A program made the translations under genes and the position numbers. Under the pieces are notes generated by a model that searched no databases, had not been told where the DNA came from, and saw only the letters and a program-made list of their open reading frames with translations. Below are positions 17,488 to 26,276 of a stretch of 64,000 nt of DNA, piece after piece. Source of the DNA: Marvinbryantia formatexigens (GTDB lineage Bacteria; Bacillota; Clostridia; Oscillospirales; Ruminococcaceae); contig JAETPU010000008.1 of assembly GCA_021771035.1 (NCBI GenBank), positions 62,001-126,000 of the forward strand. The letters are read 5' to 3'. Position 1 is the first letter of the stretch. Each line of letters starts with the position of its first letter.

Positions 17488-18241
17488 GTTTTCCCCACCT
17501 CCTGCGGTATCGGATAAAGGCTACCATGGTGCTCAGCGCCATGACAACCATATATTTCATTGCATGAAGCGCCCCGCTGTGCATGGAAACCCCCTGGGTC
17601 CTGGGATGCATAACAGCCGGGATTTCCTCGATGTGATACCCCAGCAGCAGCATCTGAATCACCATATTCAAATCCGGGTACTTGATATCAAAATTCGAAT
17701 ACTGGGCATAGTAGGAAAACGCCCGGCGGTTCATCCCCTGAAGGCCGCTGGTGGGATCCGTCAGGCGGTAGCCGGTCAGCATCCGGATAACCCACTGAAA
17801 CATCCGGATCGCAACCAGGCGGATCTTCGACATAGCAAAGGAATCGCTGCCGTCCAGAAACCGGGACCCGATGACAATATCCGGCAATCTGCGCGAGGGT
17901 TCCCCCTGTTCAAAACACCCCAGCCTGCGGCAGATGACCTCCAGGTTTTTCAGATCGTGCTGCCCGTCCGCATCCATCTGCAGAAGATACGAATACCCCT
18001 GCTGCTGCGCGTACTTATACCCCGTCTGCAAAGCGGCTCCATAGCCCATATTGTAAACCTGCCGCACAACCTCCACTTCTTCATACTGCCCTGCCACCTG
18101 AGAGGTGTTGTCTGCGGAGCCGTCGTCAATCACCAGCACGTCCATATAGTCCAGCGTACCGCTGTCCCTGAGCTCCTGCAGAACCCCGCCGATATTTTTC
18201 TCCTCGTTATAGGCCGGAATAATTAGCAGTATCTCTTTCAT
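17450..18241 (-). CDS. Dolichol-phosphate-mannose-synthase-like GT2
   Basis: 263 residues. EILLIIPAYNEEKNIGGVL, DDGSADNTS, NMGYGAALQTGYKYA and MDADGQHD are those of the DPM1/DPG synthase branch of GT2, which load a sugar on polyprenyl phosphate. GSRFLDGSDSF and TDPTSGLQGMNRRAF complete the pattern. Such enzymes usually feed GT-C transferases, and a GT-C gene lies directly upstream with a 4-base ATGA overlap, so the two probably form a pair: polyprenyl-P-sugar synthesis, then extracytoplasmic transfer. No membrane helices of its own apart from a weak C-terminal amphipathic stretch. Confidence 0.88.
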   Translation of the reverse strand: MKEILLIIPAYNEEKNIGGVLQELRDSGTLDYMDVLVIDDGSADNTSQVAGQYEEVEVVRQVYNMGYGAALQTGYKYAQQQGYSYLLQMDADGQHDLKNLEVICRRLGCFEQGEPSRRLPDIVIGSRFLDGSDSFAMSKIRLVAIRMFQWVIRMLTGYRLTDPTSGLQGMNRRAFSYYAQYSNFDIKYPDLNMVIQMLLLGYHIEEIPAVMHPRTQGVSMHSGALHAMKYMVVMALSTMVAFIRYRRRWGKRGKKVLQNEKPA

Positions 18242-20493
18242 TCGCCCTTCACATCCCCCTGCAGCCCCTGCCGGTAATCGACAGCCAAATTCAGTAAGAA
18301 CCTCTCATCCTGGGTAATCCGGTAAACCGTGCACAAGCCGTCCCTGTAGTAGACGGACACCTCGTTGGGGAACACCTCCCGCATTCTCTGAACCCAGTAG
18401 TGCAGCTTAGACATCATCTCATTGCGGTAGGCGTAGTAGGCCCTGTCCCTGCTGGCCAGTTTATCAATTTCCAGGCTTTCATAGTCCTTGAGGGCGTCCT
18501 TTTCATTGACCGGCTCTGTAAAGTCCAGCATATCGCTGCCGTCAATCTTTCGTTGATCCGCAAGGCTGTATTGGGTGACCTGCTCCTCCACTACCACAAA
18601 AATATCCTTGGTGGGAATATAAATCTCCTCTTTCCCGGTATCCAATTCCTCAATGAGATCCACAATCTCATAGTGAAAGCCGTCATAGCGCACCACGGAA
18701 AGATCATTGGTGGTGGACACCACGGTCCAGGCCTGTTTTTTAAAGTTCTCCACCAAATCCAGGCTCACCTGCATATCCGCCTCCGCAATCGTAACCTGGA
18801 AATAGCGGTCCGATTTTACATGGCCGGTTTGAACCATCACCCCCATACCAATCATTGCCGCCGCCAGCAGAATGGTATCCGAATACTTTCTTCGCACCGG
18901 CAGCAGGTACGCAAGATCGCATACCAGCTGGACCGGGGCCGCAAACAGCGGGGCCGTCATCAGCGTAAAGAAGGTGGACGCCCGGTACATTTCGATGAAC
19001 ACGGGAAGCCCGAGAAAATAACACAGGTATAAAAAGCAGGAAACCATCCAGGCCAGCGCCAAAAACACATACACCAGAAAACGGAACCGATCCTTTTTGA
19101 AGATGCTCCCAACCAGGCCGTAAAACAGGAAAAACACTTCCAGCCCCAGCAAAAGCCAAGCTCCCTGGAGGCTGACCGTCACCCGGTTGGCAATGGTATC
19201 GGCAATGTAGGAAACACCGCCTGTAAGCGTATCGAGAACGGATGCGGACGGCGCGGCCTGGCCTTCCCCGTTTTGCGCCTGGCTGTGTGCCTCATCCTGG
19301 GATTCCTGGGATGAAGCGTCCTTATCCTGGCTGTCGGAACTGGAGCCGTCATCGCTGTCCCCCATCACATTGAACGCCCATGCGATGGAACGCTCAAAGG
19401 GATGCCCGGCCAGATACCCCACTCCAAAAGGCGCAACGGCCAGTAAAATCCCCGCAAGGCCGCCGATGAGCACCTTATGCAAAATCTTTTTGCGCACCAT
19501 CCGCACCAAAAATACCACGCCGAAGGCCACGCACAAAAACGCGGCGAAAATAGTGACATAAAAATGGACGCTGAAGGTCCACGCCAGGGACAAAACAAAC
19601 ATCCACCAGGAAGCCCGGTCCCTCTCCTGCACATAGGAGATAAGCCCGACCAGCATGGCAAACAGGGCCGCCAGGGCAAACTCCATGGGAAAGGTCATCT
19701 GGAAGCGGAAGTAGGTGGTGGTCTGAAACAAATCCGTCAGCAGAAAGACCCCCAGGCCCGCGGCCGCCGCGGCCTTCGCGGGAAACACCTTCCTGAGCAG
19801 CAGATACAGAAAGAACAAAATAAGGCTGGTGGAAAAAATCCCGAAATTGACACTGGTACGCACCACGGAAAGCCCGAACATGGAGGAGAGTGTCCCCACC
19901 AAAAAGTGCATCCCGTGGGGATACATTCCCGCCGGGAAAATATTATTGTGAATCATGGACTGGATCCAATACAGATGGGTTTCCTCATCCGTATGGGCAT
20001 AGGCCGCATGGGTGAACTTGTACTGTCCATAAAACACCAGAACAAACACAAAAAACACCAGCAGGCACAGCAGTTCCAAAAGCCGCCCGGAGAGATACCG
20101 CCGGTACCACCGCAGAACAAGCCCCTTAACCTGGTCCTTCAAATCCCGAAGGACCTTTTTTCTGCCATACATCCCGCTGGAAATATCGTAAAGGTTCTCC
20201 CTGCGCCTGCCCAGCCAGCCCAGCACCTCATGCCGGCAGAACCAGGCCTTCCCCCCCAGGGGCAGCCCCACCAGAACCAGCCAAAGCATCGGCGCGTAAA
20301 ACAGCTTTAAATAGGAAAGCGCAAACCCCCAGAAAATCAGGTACATATTGGAGCACACCTGGTAGAACATCAGCCGGAATCCCAGAGACTTTCCCTTCAC
20401 AAGCGGGTGAAGGCAGATTGCCGGCAGCAAAACGCACAGGCAGATGTACCCGCCGAAGATCTGGATTACAGTGTTTATATTTTCCCATATCAT
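18238..20493 (-). CDS. Large GT-C (PMT/ArnT-like) membrane glycosyltransferase
   Basis: 751 residues with about 12 membrane helices followed by a soluble C-terminal domain of roughly 180 residues. An acidic pair in the first outside loop (YAHTDEETHLYWIQSM) fits the catalytic Asp/Glu of GT-C enzymes that use polyprenyl-phosphate sugars. An insertion at about residues 380-425 is extremely rich in Ser, Asp, Gln and Glu (SDDGSSSDSQDKDASSQESQ and beyond), probably a flexible outside loop. The C-terminal domain (from about DMQVSLDLVENFKKQ) has no family I recognise. Start ATG 20493 follows GGGGGG. Cotranscribed with the GT2 gene that likely makes its donor. Confidence 0.75.
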   Translation of the reverse strand: MIWENINTVIQIFGGYICLCVLLPAICLHPLVKGKSLGFRLMFYQVCSNMYLIFWGFALSYLKLFYAPMLWLVLVGLPLGGKAWFCRHEVLGWLGRRRENLYDISSGMYGRKKVLRDLKDQVKGLVLRWYRRYLSGRLLELLCLLVFFVFVLVFYGQYKFTHAAYAHTDEETHLYWIQSMIHNNIFPAGMYPHGMHFLVGTLSSMFGLSVVRTSVNFGIFSTSLILFFLYLLLRKVFPAKAAAAAGLGVFLLTDLFQTTTYFRFQMTFPMEFALAALFAMLVGLISYVQERDRASWWMFVLSLAWTFSVHFYVTIFAAFLCVAFGVVFLVRMVRKKILHKVLIGGLAGILLAVAPFGVGYLAGHPFERSIAWAFNVMGDSDDGSSSDSQDKDASSQESQDEAHSQAQNGEGQAAPSASVLDTLTGGVSYIADTIANRVTVSLQGAWLLLGLEVFFLFYGLVGSIFKKDRFRFLVYVFLALAWMVSCFLYLCYFLGLPVFIEMYRASTFFTLMTAPLFAAPVQLVCDLAYLLPVRRKYSDTILLAAAMIGMGVMVQTGHVKSDRYFQVTIAEADMQVSLDLVENFKKQAWTVVSTTNDLSVVRYDGFHYEIVDLIEELDTGKEEIYIPTKDIFVVVEEQVTQYSLADQRKIDGSDMLDFTEPVNEKDALKDYESLEIDKLASRDRAYYAYRNEMMSKLHYWVQRMREVFPNEVSVYYRDGLCTVYRITQDERFLLNLAVDYRQGLQGDVKGE

Positions 20494-20511
20494 GGGAAAT
20501 CCCCCCTAACC

Positions 20512-21417
20512 CTACATATAAAACCGAATCCAGTCCAAGGCTTCACTGTCCAATATAAGCGACGACTTTTTGACCTCATCGATCAGGCGGAAAAACGCAT
20601 CCTTCTTTTGCAGGGAATAATAATATTTCGCGCATAGCTTAAAGGCATCCAGGCTGTCCATGCACCTGGGACGTGCAATGCCGATCCACTCCTCGGCCTT
20701 CTGCTCATTTCCCAGCTGCCGCCACAATTCCACCATACAGGCCATGGTTTTCTCCTGCAGGGCTGACGGATCCTTTTCATAGAGCATATGGGCAAAATCG
20801 TCCAAGAACTCCGCATACAGCCTCTGTTCAGAGGTGCTGAACAATTTCTGCTGCAGAATATCCTGCATGAAATCAAGATAGCGCGTAAGGTTTTCCGGAG
20901 TGGGATTTTCCTGCGCCAGCCTGCGGTAGCTGGCCTCCTGGTCCTTGTATCGGGCCACCGTATCTGTAACAAAGGCCGCCGCATAGTGGGAAATCTCCAT
21001 ATCGTCGTCCTCGACGGCATTCCGGATCACCTGCATGGAAGCCTCGTAATCGTCCTCCTTGAGCAGGTCGATAAAGGCGCCCCGTTTGTTGGATTTTCCC
21101 GAAACCAACAGCGCCTCTTCAATGGGCACCCGGTTGGCCTCCTTTTCAATATCGGCGCTGGAGAGTACCCGGACCCGCTTTTTATTAAAGCTCAGCTCCG
21201 TCAGGTCCACATCCCGTTTTCTGCGCTGATGGACAATGGTGAGCAAAAGCTCAGCGCATCCCAGGAACAAGGGCCCTACCACCGGCGCCGCCAGCATAAA
21301 GGCGAATACCACCAGGCCCTTTTTCCGGTTACCCCTGCGCAGATGGAACACAAGGTAAATGAGCGCCGCAATCAAATTGAGGATCAGCAGCAGGCATACT
21401 AGCCATAGATCTTTCAT
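20512..21417 (-). CDS. pelE: PelE-like membrane/TPR scaffold protein
   Basis: 301 residues. Two N-terminal membrane segments (about residues 4-23 and 35-60), then an entirely helical cytosolic part of TPR character with repeats ending in EKTMACMVELWRQLGNEQKA and DAFKLCAKYYYSLQKKDAFF. Known PelE proteins have just this architecture and hold PelD, PelF and PelG together at the membrane. Sequence identity to studied PelE cannot be judged by eye; position directly after pelD is the strongest support. ATG at 21417 (AAAGGA site) is preferred over an adjacent TTG. Confidence 0.78.
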   Translation of the reverse strand: MKDLWLVCLLLILNLIAALIYLVFHLRRGNRKKGLVVFAFMLAAPVVGPLFLGCAELLLTIVHQRRKRDVDLTELSFNKKRVRVLSSADIEKEANRVPIEEALLVSGKSNKRGAFIDLLKEDDYEASMQVIRNAVEDDDMEISHYAAAFVTDTVARYKDQEASYRRLAQENPTPENLTRYLDFMQDILQQKLFSTSEQRLYAEFLDDFAHMLYEKDPSALQEKTMACMVELWRQLGNEQKAEEWIGIARPRCMDSLDAFKLCAKYYYSLQKKDAFFRLIDEVKKSSLILDSEALDWIRFYM

Positions 21418-21518
21418 CAATCGGTCATTCCTTTCTGGATGCCGCGCCGCATTCGGCCTGTCCCGCCAATATGGGGTGCCTCACAGCGCTTTTCCGGTAT
21501 CTGAAGAGCCCTTCGGAA

Positions 21519-23669
21519 CTATGCTCCGATTTGTAAACTCTCGTCCGCAATCGTAGGAACGACACCATTTTCCTCAAATCTCTTGACAACGAACTGTGCG
21601 TCCTGGACGCTGGAATTGGCCAAAAGCACACAGGGCTTCCCTTCCAGCATGCCAATCACATCCGTATCCCGTACCAATTTTTCAATGACAGAGGGCTGCT
21701 TGCCGTCGAGCTCCACTTCCAAAAGCGTATAGCTTAATAGGCCCTGGCTTTTGCCCTCCCGGAAGGTTTCAATCACAGTTTTGAAGGCGTCCTCCTTCAT
21801 AATTCTGCTGCCCTCCAGATAGGAGTTCTGGTATACGGATTCCTCATACAGCACCGCCCGGTGAATGGCTTTTTCAATCAGCCTGCAGAGCAGCACCAAA
21901 AGATTGCTCTGGTAAAGATTGATTTTCTCCAATTCATTGGTCCACACCATGACGATTGCCGTCACTGCCTCGTCCTCATACACCCCTCCCGCAAAGGTGG
22001 GCTTACCTTCCTCCATGCGCTGGTTTTGGTACACCTCCCGCTGGGAGAGCGCGCTGAACAGGTAGGAATTCTCATCATACCGCAGGGATTTGCCGGCGCT
22101 GGCGGCAAGCTGCGTACTGGCGGCGGCCAGGCGGAAAAAGCTGGAATGCCGGCTGGAAATATAAATAGCCACGTCCTTCATCTCCATCAGCTGGGAGATG
22201 ACATGGACAGCACGGAAAATCACCTTCCTGGACTCCATGAAATCCAGTTCACTGGTAATCTCATAGATCTTCGCCAGGCTGTTTTTATAGCTCACCAGGC
22301 GTTTTTCATAGATATCCTTGACCACCAGGTTGCTGTCGTTAATCCGGGTGATATCGCTGAGCTCACTGGACAAATATGCGTTCTCGTCCGCCAGATCCTG
22401 GTTTTTTCTCTTGTATTTATCCCGCATATAACCGCCCATGACGCCTATCACCAGCATTTGCAGCACGCCGATGAAAAACCCGTAGTCCGTGAGCACTGCC
22501 GAAAGCGAGTGATCCATCACAAACAGGGACAGCTGCGCGCCCGCGCCCAATACCGTGGCAAACAGGGCGTGTCCGGTTCCATAGGTCACCGCAATGGCCA
22601 GCACATACAGGACATACAGGTTCAGGTTTTCCCCAACCCAGGTGTTGTGCAGCAGCAGGGAGATAATATGGATGACCAAAAACAGCAGCACGCTCTCCAG
22701 AACCGGCAGCCCCCAGTTGCTCCAGAATGACTTCTCCTTTTTCTCCTGCTTCTGAGCCTTCCTCTGTGCCTGCAAACAGGTTTCACACAGCTTGTGAATT
22801 CCCTCCTGCATGGAATACCTCATCCGGAAATGAAGCTCCTCTTCCTGGGTATCCGCAACGCGCGCCGCGGGGTTGGGCAGGGCTTCCCCCTCCTCCTTGA
22901 GTACGCAGGCGCCCTCCTTTAAGTTCATAGAGAGAAGCTCCTGGGCCAGCCAATCCTCTGAAAAGGTGTGTCCCCTCAGCTGGTACAGGGGCTGGAGAGT
23001 CTCGGTCTTCGCCAGGGTACAGACAACCTCTACGGCGTCCCCCAGATACATGGCGGTGTGCTCGTCGAACGGCCTGCACTGAATTTGTCCATCCTCCAGG
23101 TATTCATTCACCATGCGCAGGCACACATCCCGGCCCTGGAGCTTTTCGCTTGCACCGTATACCAAGGGCAGGCGCACAACTGCGATCTGCATCTCCTCAT
23201 CTGAAAACTCGGAGCACAGCGCCTCCGCACGCACCAGGGTTCTCAGCCGCAGGGATTCCGGAACCGGTGCCGTCGCGCGATCCAGTACCTCCTGGGCGTT
23301 GCCCTCAAACACATCCAGCGTAGAGAGGTACACCACTCTCTCCACTCCGGAATTTTTAGCCGCCATCAGCAGATTGGTCATTCCCGATATGTATTCGATG
23401 GACTGCTTCTGCTCGTCCCTCCAGCTGTAAAGCGGGTCGAATGCGCCCAAAATCAGAAGCAGATCCGGATTGGCATTCCGCATAATCCTGGAAAGGTATT
23501 CATTGGAATACGAAAAACGGTATTCCTGAAAGGCACCGGACTTTTCCTGCTCCGGTGAAGCTGTACCGGTGGAACCAGTAATCAGATAGATTTCATGCCG
23601 TTCTTTTTTCAACCGCTGGATCATCTGACTACAGAAGGCGCTGTTTTTACTGCAGATTAATATATTCAT
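21519..23669 (-). CDS. pelD: SDR-PelD fusion: c-di-GMP receptor of the Pel complex
   Basis: 716 residues. Residues 1-285 follow an extended SDR/epimerase (DPDLLLILGAFDP-like, VERVVYLSTLDVFEG, VVRLPLVYGASE), but the N-terminal GxxGxxG reads ICSKNSAFC and the YxxxK site is not visible, so it is probably inactive. About residues 325-430 hold four membrane helices, then a coiled coil, a GAF domain (about 480-600) and a C-terminal degenerate GGDEF domain in which the I-site RxxD is kept (RDTD, 667-670) and GGDEF is replaced by EGKPC (676-680). That is the PelD arrangement, which binds cyclic di-GMP to switch on polymer synthesis. Start ATG 23669 follows GAGGAG and overlaps the DUF2304 gene by 23 bases; an earlier ATG at 23687 is possible. 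Confidence 0.88.
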   Translation of the reverse strand: MNILICSKNSAFCSQMIQRLKKERHEIYLITGSTGTASPEQEKSGAFQEYRFSYSNEYLSRIMRNANPDLLLILGAFDPLYSWRDEQKQSIEYISGMTNLLMAAKNSGVERVVYLSTLDVFEGNAQEVLDRATAPVPESLRLRTLVRAEALCSEFSDEEMQIAVVRLPLVYGASEKLQGRDVCLRMVNEYLEDGQIQCRPFDEHTAMYLGDAVEVVCTLAKTETLQPLYQLRGHTFSEDWLAQELLSMNLKEGACVLKEEGEALPNPAARVADTQEEELHFRMRYSMQEGIHKLCETCLQAQRKAQKQEKKEKSFWSNWGLPVLESVLLFLVIHIISLLLHNTWVGENLNLYVLYVLAIAVTYGTGHALFATVLGAGAQLSLFVMDHSLSAVLTDYGFFIGVLQMLVIGVMGGYMRDKYKRKNQDLADENAYLSSELSDITRINDSNLVVKDIYEKRLVSYKNSLAKIYEITSELDFMESRKVIFRAVHVISQLMEMKDVAIYISSRHSSFFRLAAASTQLAASAGKSLRYDENSYLFSALSQREVYQNQRMEEGKPTFAGGVYEDEAVTAIVMVWTNELEKINLYQSNLLVLLCRLIEKAIHRAVLYEESVYQNSYLEGSRIMKEDAFKTVIETFREGKSQGLLSYTLLEVELDGKQPSVIEKLVRDTDVIGMLEGKPCVLLANSSVQDAQFVVKRFEENGVVPTIADESLQIGA

Positions 23670-24048
23670 GCTTCTCCTCATCCTCATCCAATCCGTCTAA
23701 TTTTTTCCTGAGCTTTTCATTGTCGTGTTTTAACAAGGCTATTTGCATGGATAGCTCTGTGAGCTGGTTGAGCAGCACGGAGATTTCCCTGGTGTGGTTG
23801 AACGTGATAAAAAGGAGCAGAATAATCAGGAAAAACAGCAGGATCGCAGGCTCCCACCAAATTCCCAGCAGACCGGCCATCCAGGAAAGGAGCTGCGGAA
23901 AGATCCCAAGTATGATAATCCCCACCGCGCCTATCAGCCAAAAAATCGACTGCGCTTCATTCAGCTTCTTCTTTTTCATGGTGTCCAGCACCCAGAGGAT
24001 CATTGCCAACCCGATGAGAACCGCCGCAATTTGTATCAAAATACTCAC
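23647..24048 (-). CDS. DUF2304 small membrane protein, first gene of the pel-type operon
   Basis: 133 residues. Three hydrophobic segments (about 2-22, 35-58, 62-82) and a C-terminal coiled coil (LLNQLTELSMQIALLKHDNE and following). This is the DUF2304 pattern; such proteins often accompany polyprenyl-linked glycosyltransferases and may anchor or organise them. Start is GTG at 24048 after AAAGGAG. It opens the 14-gene operon under the promoter at 24259-24288, leaving a leader of about 200 bases in which no known riboswitch was recognised. Confidence 0.8.
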   Translation of the reverse strand: MSILIQIAAVLIGLAMILWVLDTMKKKKLNEAQSIFWLIGAVGIIILGIFPQLLSWMAGLLGIWWEPAILLFFLIILLLFITFNHTREISVLLNQLTELSMQIALLKHDNEKLRKKLDGLDEDEEKHEYINLQ

Positions 24049-24189
24049 AGCACCACTCTCCTTTCAAAAAGCTTGGTCATTGCCGCAGAATGAAAACCAT
24101 CCTTTGTGAAAAACATAGTTTCTTTGTATGGAGAAATCATCGGAAACCATCATGAGAAAGCTCCCCTAAGCCCGCCGGGCCATCCGGTG

Positions 24190-24313
24190 TGATATCGAAA
24201 GTGATATCATATATAATATCATATTTTATTTACATAAATATATCATTTATTCTATCTTATTGTAGTATATTATGATTTCCTCTGTCAATATAAAATGATG
24301 TTATCGATGATAT
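24190..24313. promoter_or_regulatory. Cluster of TGATAT half-sites (putative RHH operator)
   Basis: In an AT-rich pocket, TGATAT lies on the plus strand at 24190, 24202 and 24308 and inverted (ATATCA) at 24216 and 24240. The first two are 12 bases apart; the second and the 24216 site form an inverted repeat. The array flanks the operon promoter and reaches the ribosome binding site of the regulator gene, a normal layout for a ribbon-helix-helix repressor. Binding is inferred. Confidence 0.55.
24259..24288 (-). promoter_or_regulatory. Promoter of the pel-type operon
   Basis: On the minus strand TTGACA (24288-24283), 18-base spacer, TACAAT (24264-24259). Transcription would start near 24252, with several TGATAT sites just downstream. 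Confidence 0.75.
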
Positions 24314-24330
24314 TTTGGAGGAATGATACC

Positions 24331-24522
24331 ATGAACACCCTGAGTGAGGAGCCATTGCGGCTAAAACGGCGAGGTGAGGATGGCAACAAAATGATTACAG
24401 TCAGAATCAAAGAAGATACCCTGGCCGAATTGGACCGTATCGCTTCCATTACCAATTATTCTAGAAACGAACTGATCAACATCATCTTAAAATACGGGAT
24501 ACAAAATATCGTGATTGAGTAA
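24331..24522 (+). CDS. Ribbon-helix-helix (CopG/Arc-type) regulator
   Basis: 63 residues. KMITVRIKEDTLAELDRIAS is the beta strand and first helix, and NYSRNELINIILKYGIQNI the second helix of an RHH fold; the basic N-terminal arm (RLKRRGED) is also typical. Such proteins bind short palindromic operators as dimers. It is divergent from the 14-gene exopolysaccharide operon and the intervening DNA carries repeated TGATAT sites, so it likely controls that operon and itself. The ATG at 24331 follows GGAGG; a longer upstream start at 24295 lies within the operator region. A strong terminator follows. Confidence 0.8.
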   Translation: MNTLSEEPLRLKRRGEDGNKMITVRIKEDTLAELDRIASITNYSRNELINIILKYGIQNIVIE

Positions 24523-24588
24523 GCTCTGTTTTCAAAAAAGAACTCCTCCAATATGGCGGTTTCCCAGAGATAAATTCCCAAATAAAAG

Positions 24589-24635
24589 AAAAAAAGGAGC
24601 AAACTTCCTCGCAACAGAGGGTTTGCTCCTTTTTT
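24589..24635. terminator. Bidirectional terminator after the RHH gene
   Basis: AAAAAAAGGAGCAAAC (24589-24604) pairs with GTTTGCTCCTTTTTT (24621-24635) around a 16-base loop. Confidence 0.88.
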
Positions 24636-25536
24636 AGTTTCCTCTATAACGTCTCGTTCCGCTTGCATATGGCGGCAGCGGCGTTTCACACCGTATCTTT
24701 TTAACTTCAGCAAACTGGGCGGTTCCAACAGAGTTCCAATACCCCACCGCTATGTAGGCCGCGGGAGCCTTTGCCTCCCCGCAGGCCATAAGCTGTAGCG
24801 AATCGGTTGACGTGCCGGTACAACGGTCGCGGCAGGTCTGTATCAGCAAACGTCGTCTGCTGATATCCCCCATAAAATCCGGCTGCACGGTTATCCGTAT
24901 CGTTTGTCAGTCGGCGCAGCCGCCGGTGAACCTTTACCGCATCTTCTTTAATGCTCAGATTCATGATTCCCGCCGAAGCGGCGTCCGTGCAGGCCCTGGA
25001 AAGGCCCCGGTACTGGCTTGACCCCTCCCAGTGGCGCCGGACGCCACACGCCACATTCTCCGCAGCCATCCGCCTATGTCATAAACTGTCTGCGGAATTT
25101 CCGTGTGTTTTCCCCGCAAAATGGGCCATGGTTTCAGCCTCTGTCAGCTGACGGCCTGGCGGCACAACCCTCACAAGGGTCGTGCATCCCTTAGTTCCCA
25201 AGCCGCCTGTAATCCGGTTATCCTTTTCCTATTCCCCGATATATTCGGCGGTGTTGCTCCACTGGGTTCTACCATACTCACGCAGCAACCGGTTGCCGGG
25301 ATGCTCCCATTGCCAAACCGGCACTTCCGGTTACCGTGCCTGCCGAAAAGCACCATCGCGCCTTTTCCTGTGAAACAACCCAGGAAACTCGAGCCGCTCA
25401 TTTTGCATGGAACTGAAGATGAGAAGATGGACAGGAGCGTGGCATACTATGTCTTTCTATAATCTGCACGCCCTTCCATTTGCATATTCCCCGGGGTATT
25501 TTCCCGTATGCCCACTCAGTGCAGGCACAGACAACA
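24636..25536. other. 900-base gene-free stretch
   Basis: Several open frames exist on both strands but none has a ribosome binding site, sensible composition or a recognisable domain. It may be decayed coding DNA. No RNA gene or palindromic repeat copy was seen. Confidence 0.45.
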
Positions 25537-25568
25537 AGGCCCCCAGTGCTGCTTTGCACTGGGGGCCT
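25537..25568. terminator. GC-rich stem-loop terminator
   Basis: AGGCCCCCAGTGC (25537-25549) and GCACTGGGGGCCT (25556-25568) with a 6-base loop; it lies 45 bases after the stop of the minus-strand gene at 25614. The stem is perfect but lacks a long U-run. Confidence 0.65.
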
Positions 25569-25613
25569 GTCGCTAGAAACTGCCAAAGCTGGCTTGCCGT
25601 CTGAATGGTTCAG

Positions 25614-26276
25614 CTAAGAAACATACCCAATCCGCTCCAAAGCATCCCGGCAGAAGCCCACAAAATAATCATAGAGATGCTCCGCCATCTGGGCAATCTG
25701 CGGCTGATCCGGAACCTGGCACAGTTCGGCAAAATCTTCGCCTACATGAACTGCGGGATTTTCGCCGCGCGCGGAGAGCAGGTACAGGGAAAACGCGCCG
25801 GAGGCATTCATCTCCCGATAGAATTCCGGAGCCTCCTTCTGGATGGCATCATAAAACACATTCAGCGCGGCCTGCGCTAAAAGGGAATTTGGGGAACACT
25901 CATCCAGGGTTCTGTCCACTACAAAGGCAAACAGAATCCGGCGGTGCTTGAGCATCAGCAGAGATTCCGTTTCGCTGAGCCCCAAAGTATAAACACCCTT
26001 TTCCCGAAGCACCTCGCCGGCAAACACTTCGCCCAGCCGGTGGGCCCGGGCCATATTGCCGTTGTCCTTCTCCCGGACATATTCCTCCGCCGAATCCTCG
26101 GCGCTGTCATCGTCCTGCTGGGGAAGTCCGTCCTGCGGCATAATTTTCATATCTTCATCCCCACTGCAGGTACAAAAGCACAGATTATTTTTCTCCAGCG
26201 GCTTTGCCATCAGGACCAGCTGGGCCATCATCAGCACCAACAGAGCCAACGCCATAGTCCACAACACCACAAACAC
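25614..26276 (-). CDS. Hypothetical membrane-anchored protein
   Basis: 220 residues, no recognised family. One N-terminal hydrophobic segment (about residues 3-22), a Cys pair (FCTC), an acidic linker (DDDSAEDSAEE), then a compact helical domain of about 140 residues with VYTLGLSETESLLMLKHRRI and a C-terminal helix pair. With the single N-terminal helix the domain could lie on either side of the membrane. Likely GTG start at 26276; an internal ATG eight codons on is the alternative. Monocistronic between a terminator and the TSCPD gene. Confidence 0.65.
   Translation of the reverse strand: MFVVLWTMALALLVLMMAQLVLMAKPLEKNNLCFCTCSGDEDMKIMPQDGLPQQDDDSAEDSAEEYVREKDNGNMARAHRLGEVFAGEVLREKGVYTLGLSETESLLMLKHRRILFAFVVDRTLDECSPNSLLAQAALNVFYDAIQKEAPEFYREMNASGAFSLYLLSARGENPAVHVGEDFAELCQVPDQPQIAQMAEHLYDYFVGFCRDALERIGYVS

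Noticed and set aside
21519-22500. Active diguanylate cyclase domain at the PelD C-terminus
   Set aside because: The GGDEF active-site motif is replaced by EGKPC, so only ligand binding at RDTD is expected.
24049-24252. Possible c-di-GMP riboswitch in the Pel operon leader
   Set aside because: The 200-base leader lacks the GEMM-I core and tetraloop/receptor blocks; no known aptamer could be traced.
24707-25401. Minus-strand frames in the 24.7-25.4 kb gap
   Set aside because: Fragmentary frames with no starts or domains; they may be remnants but cannot be assigned.
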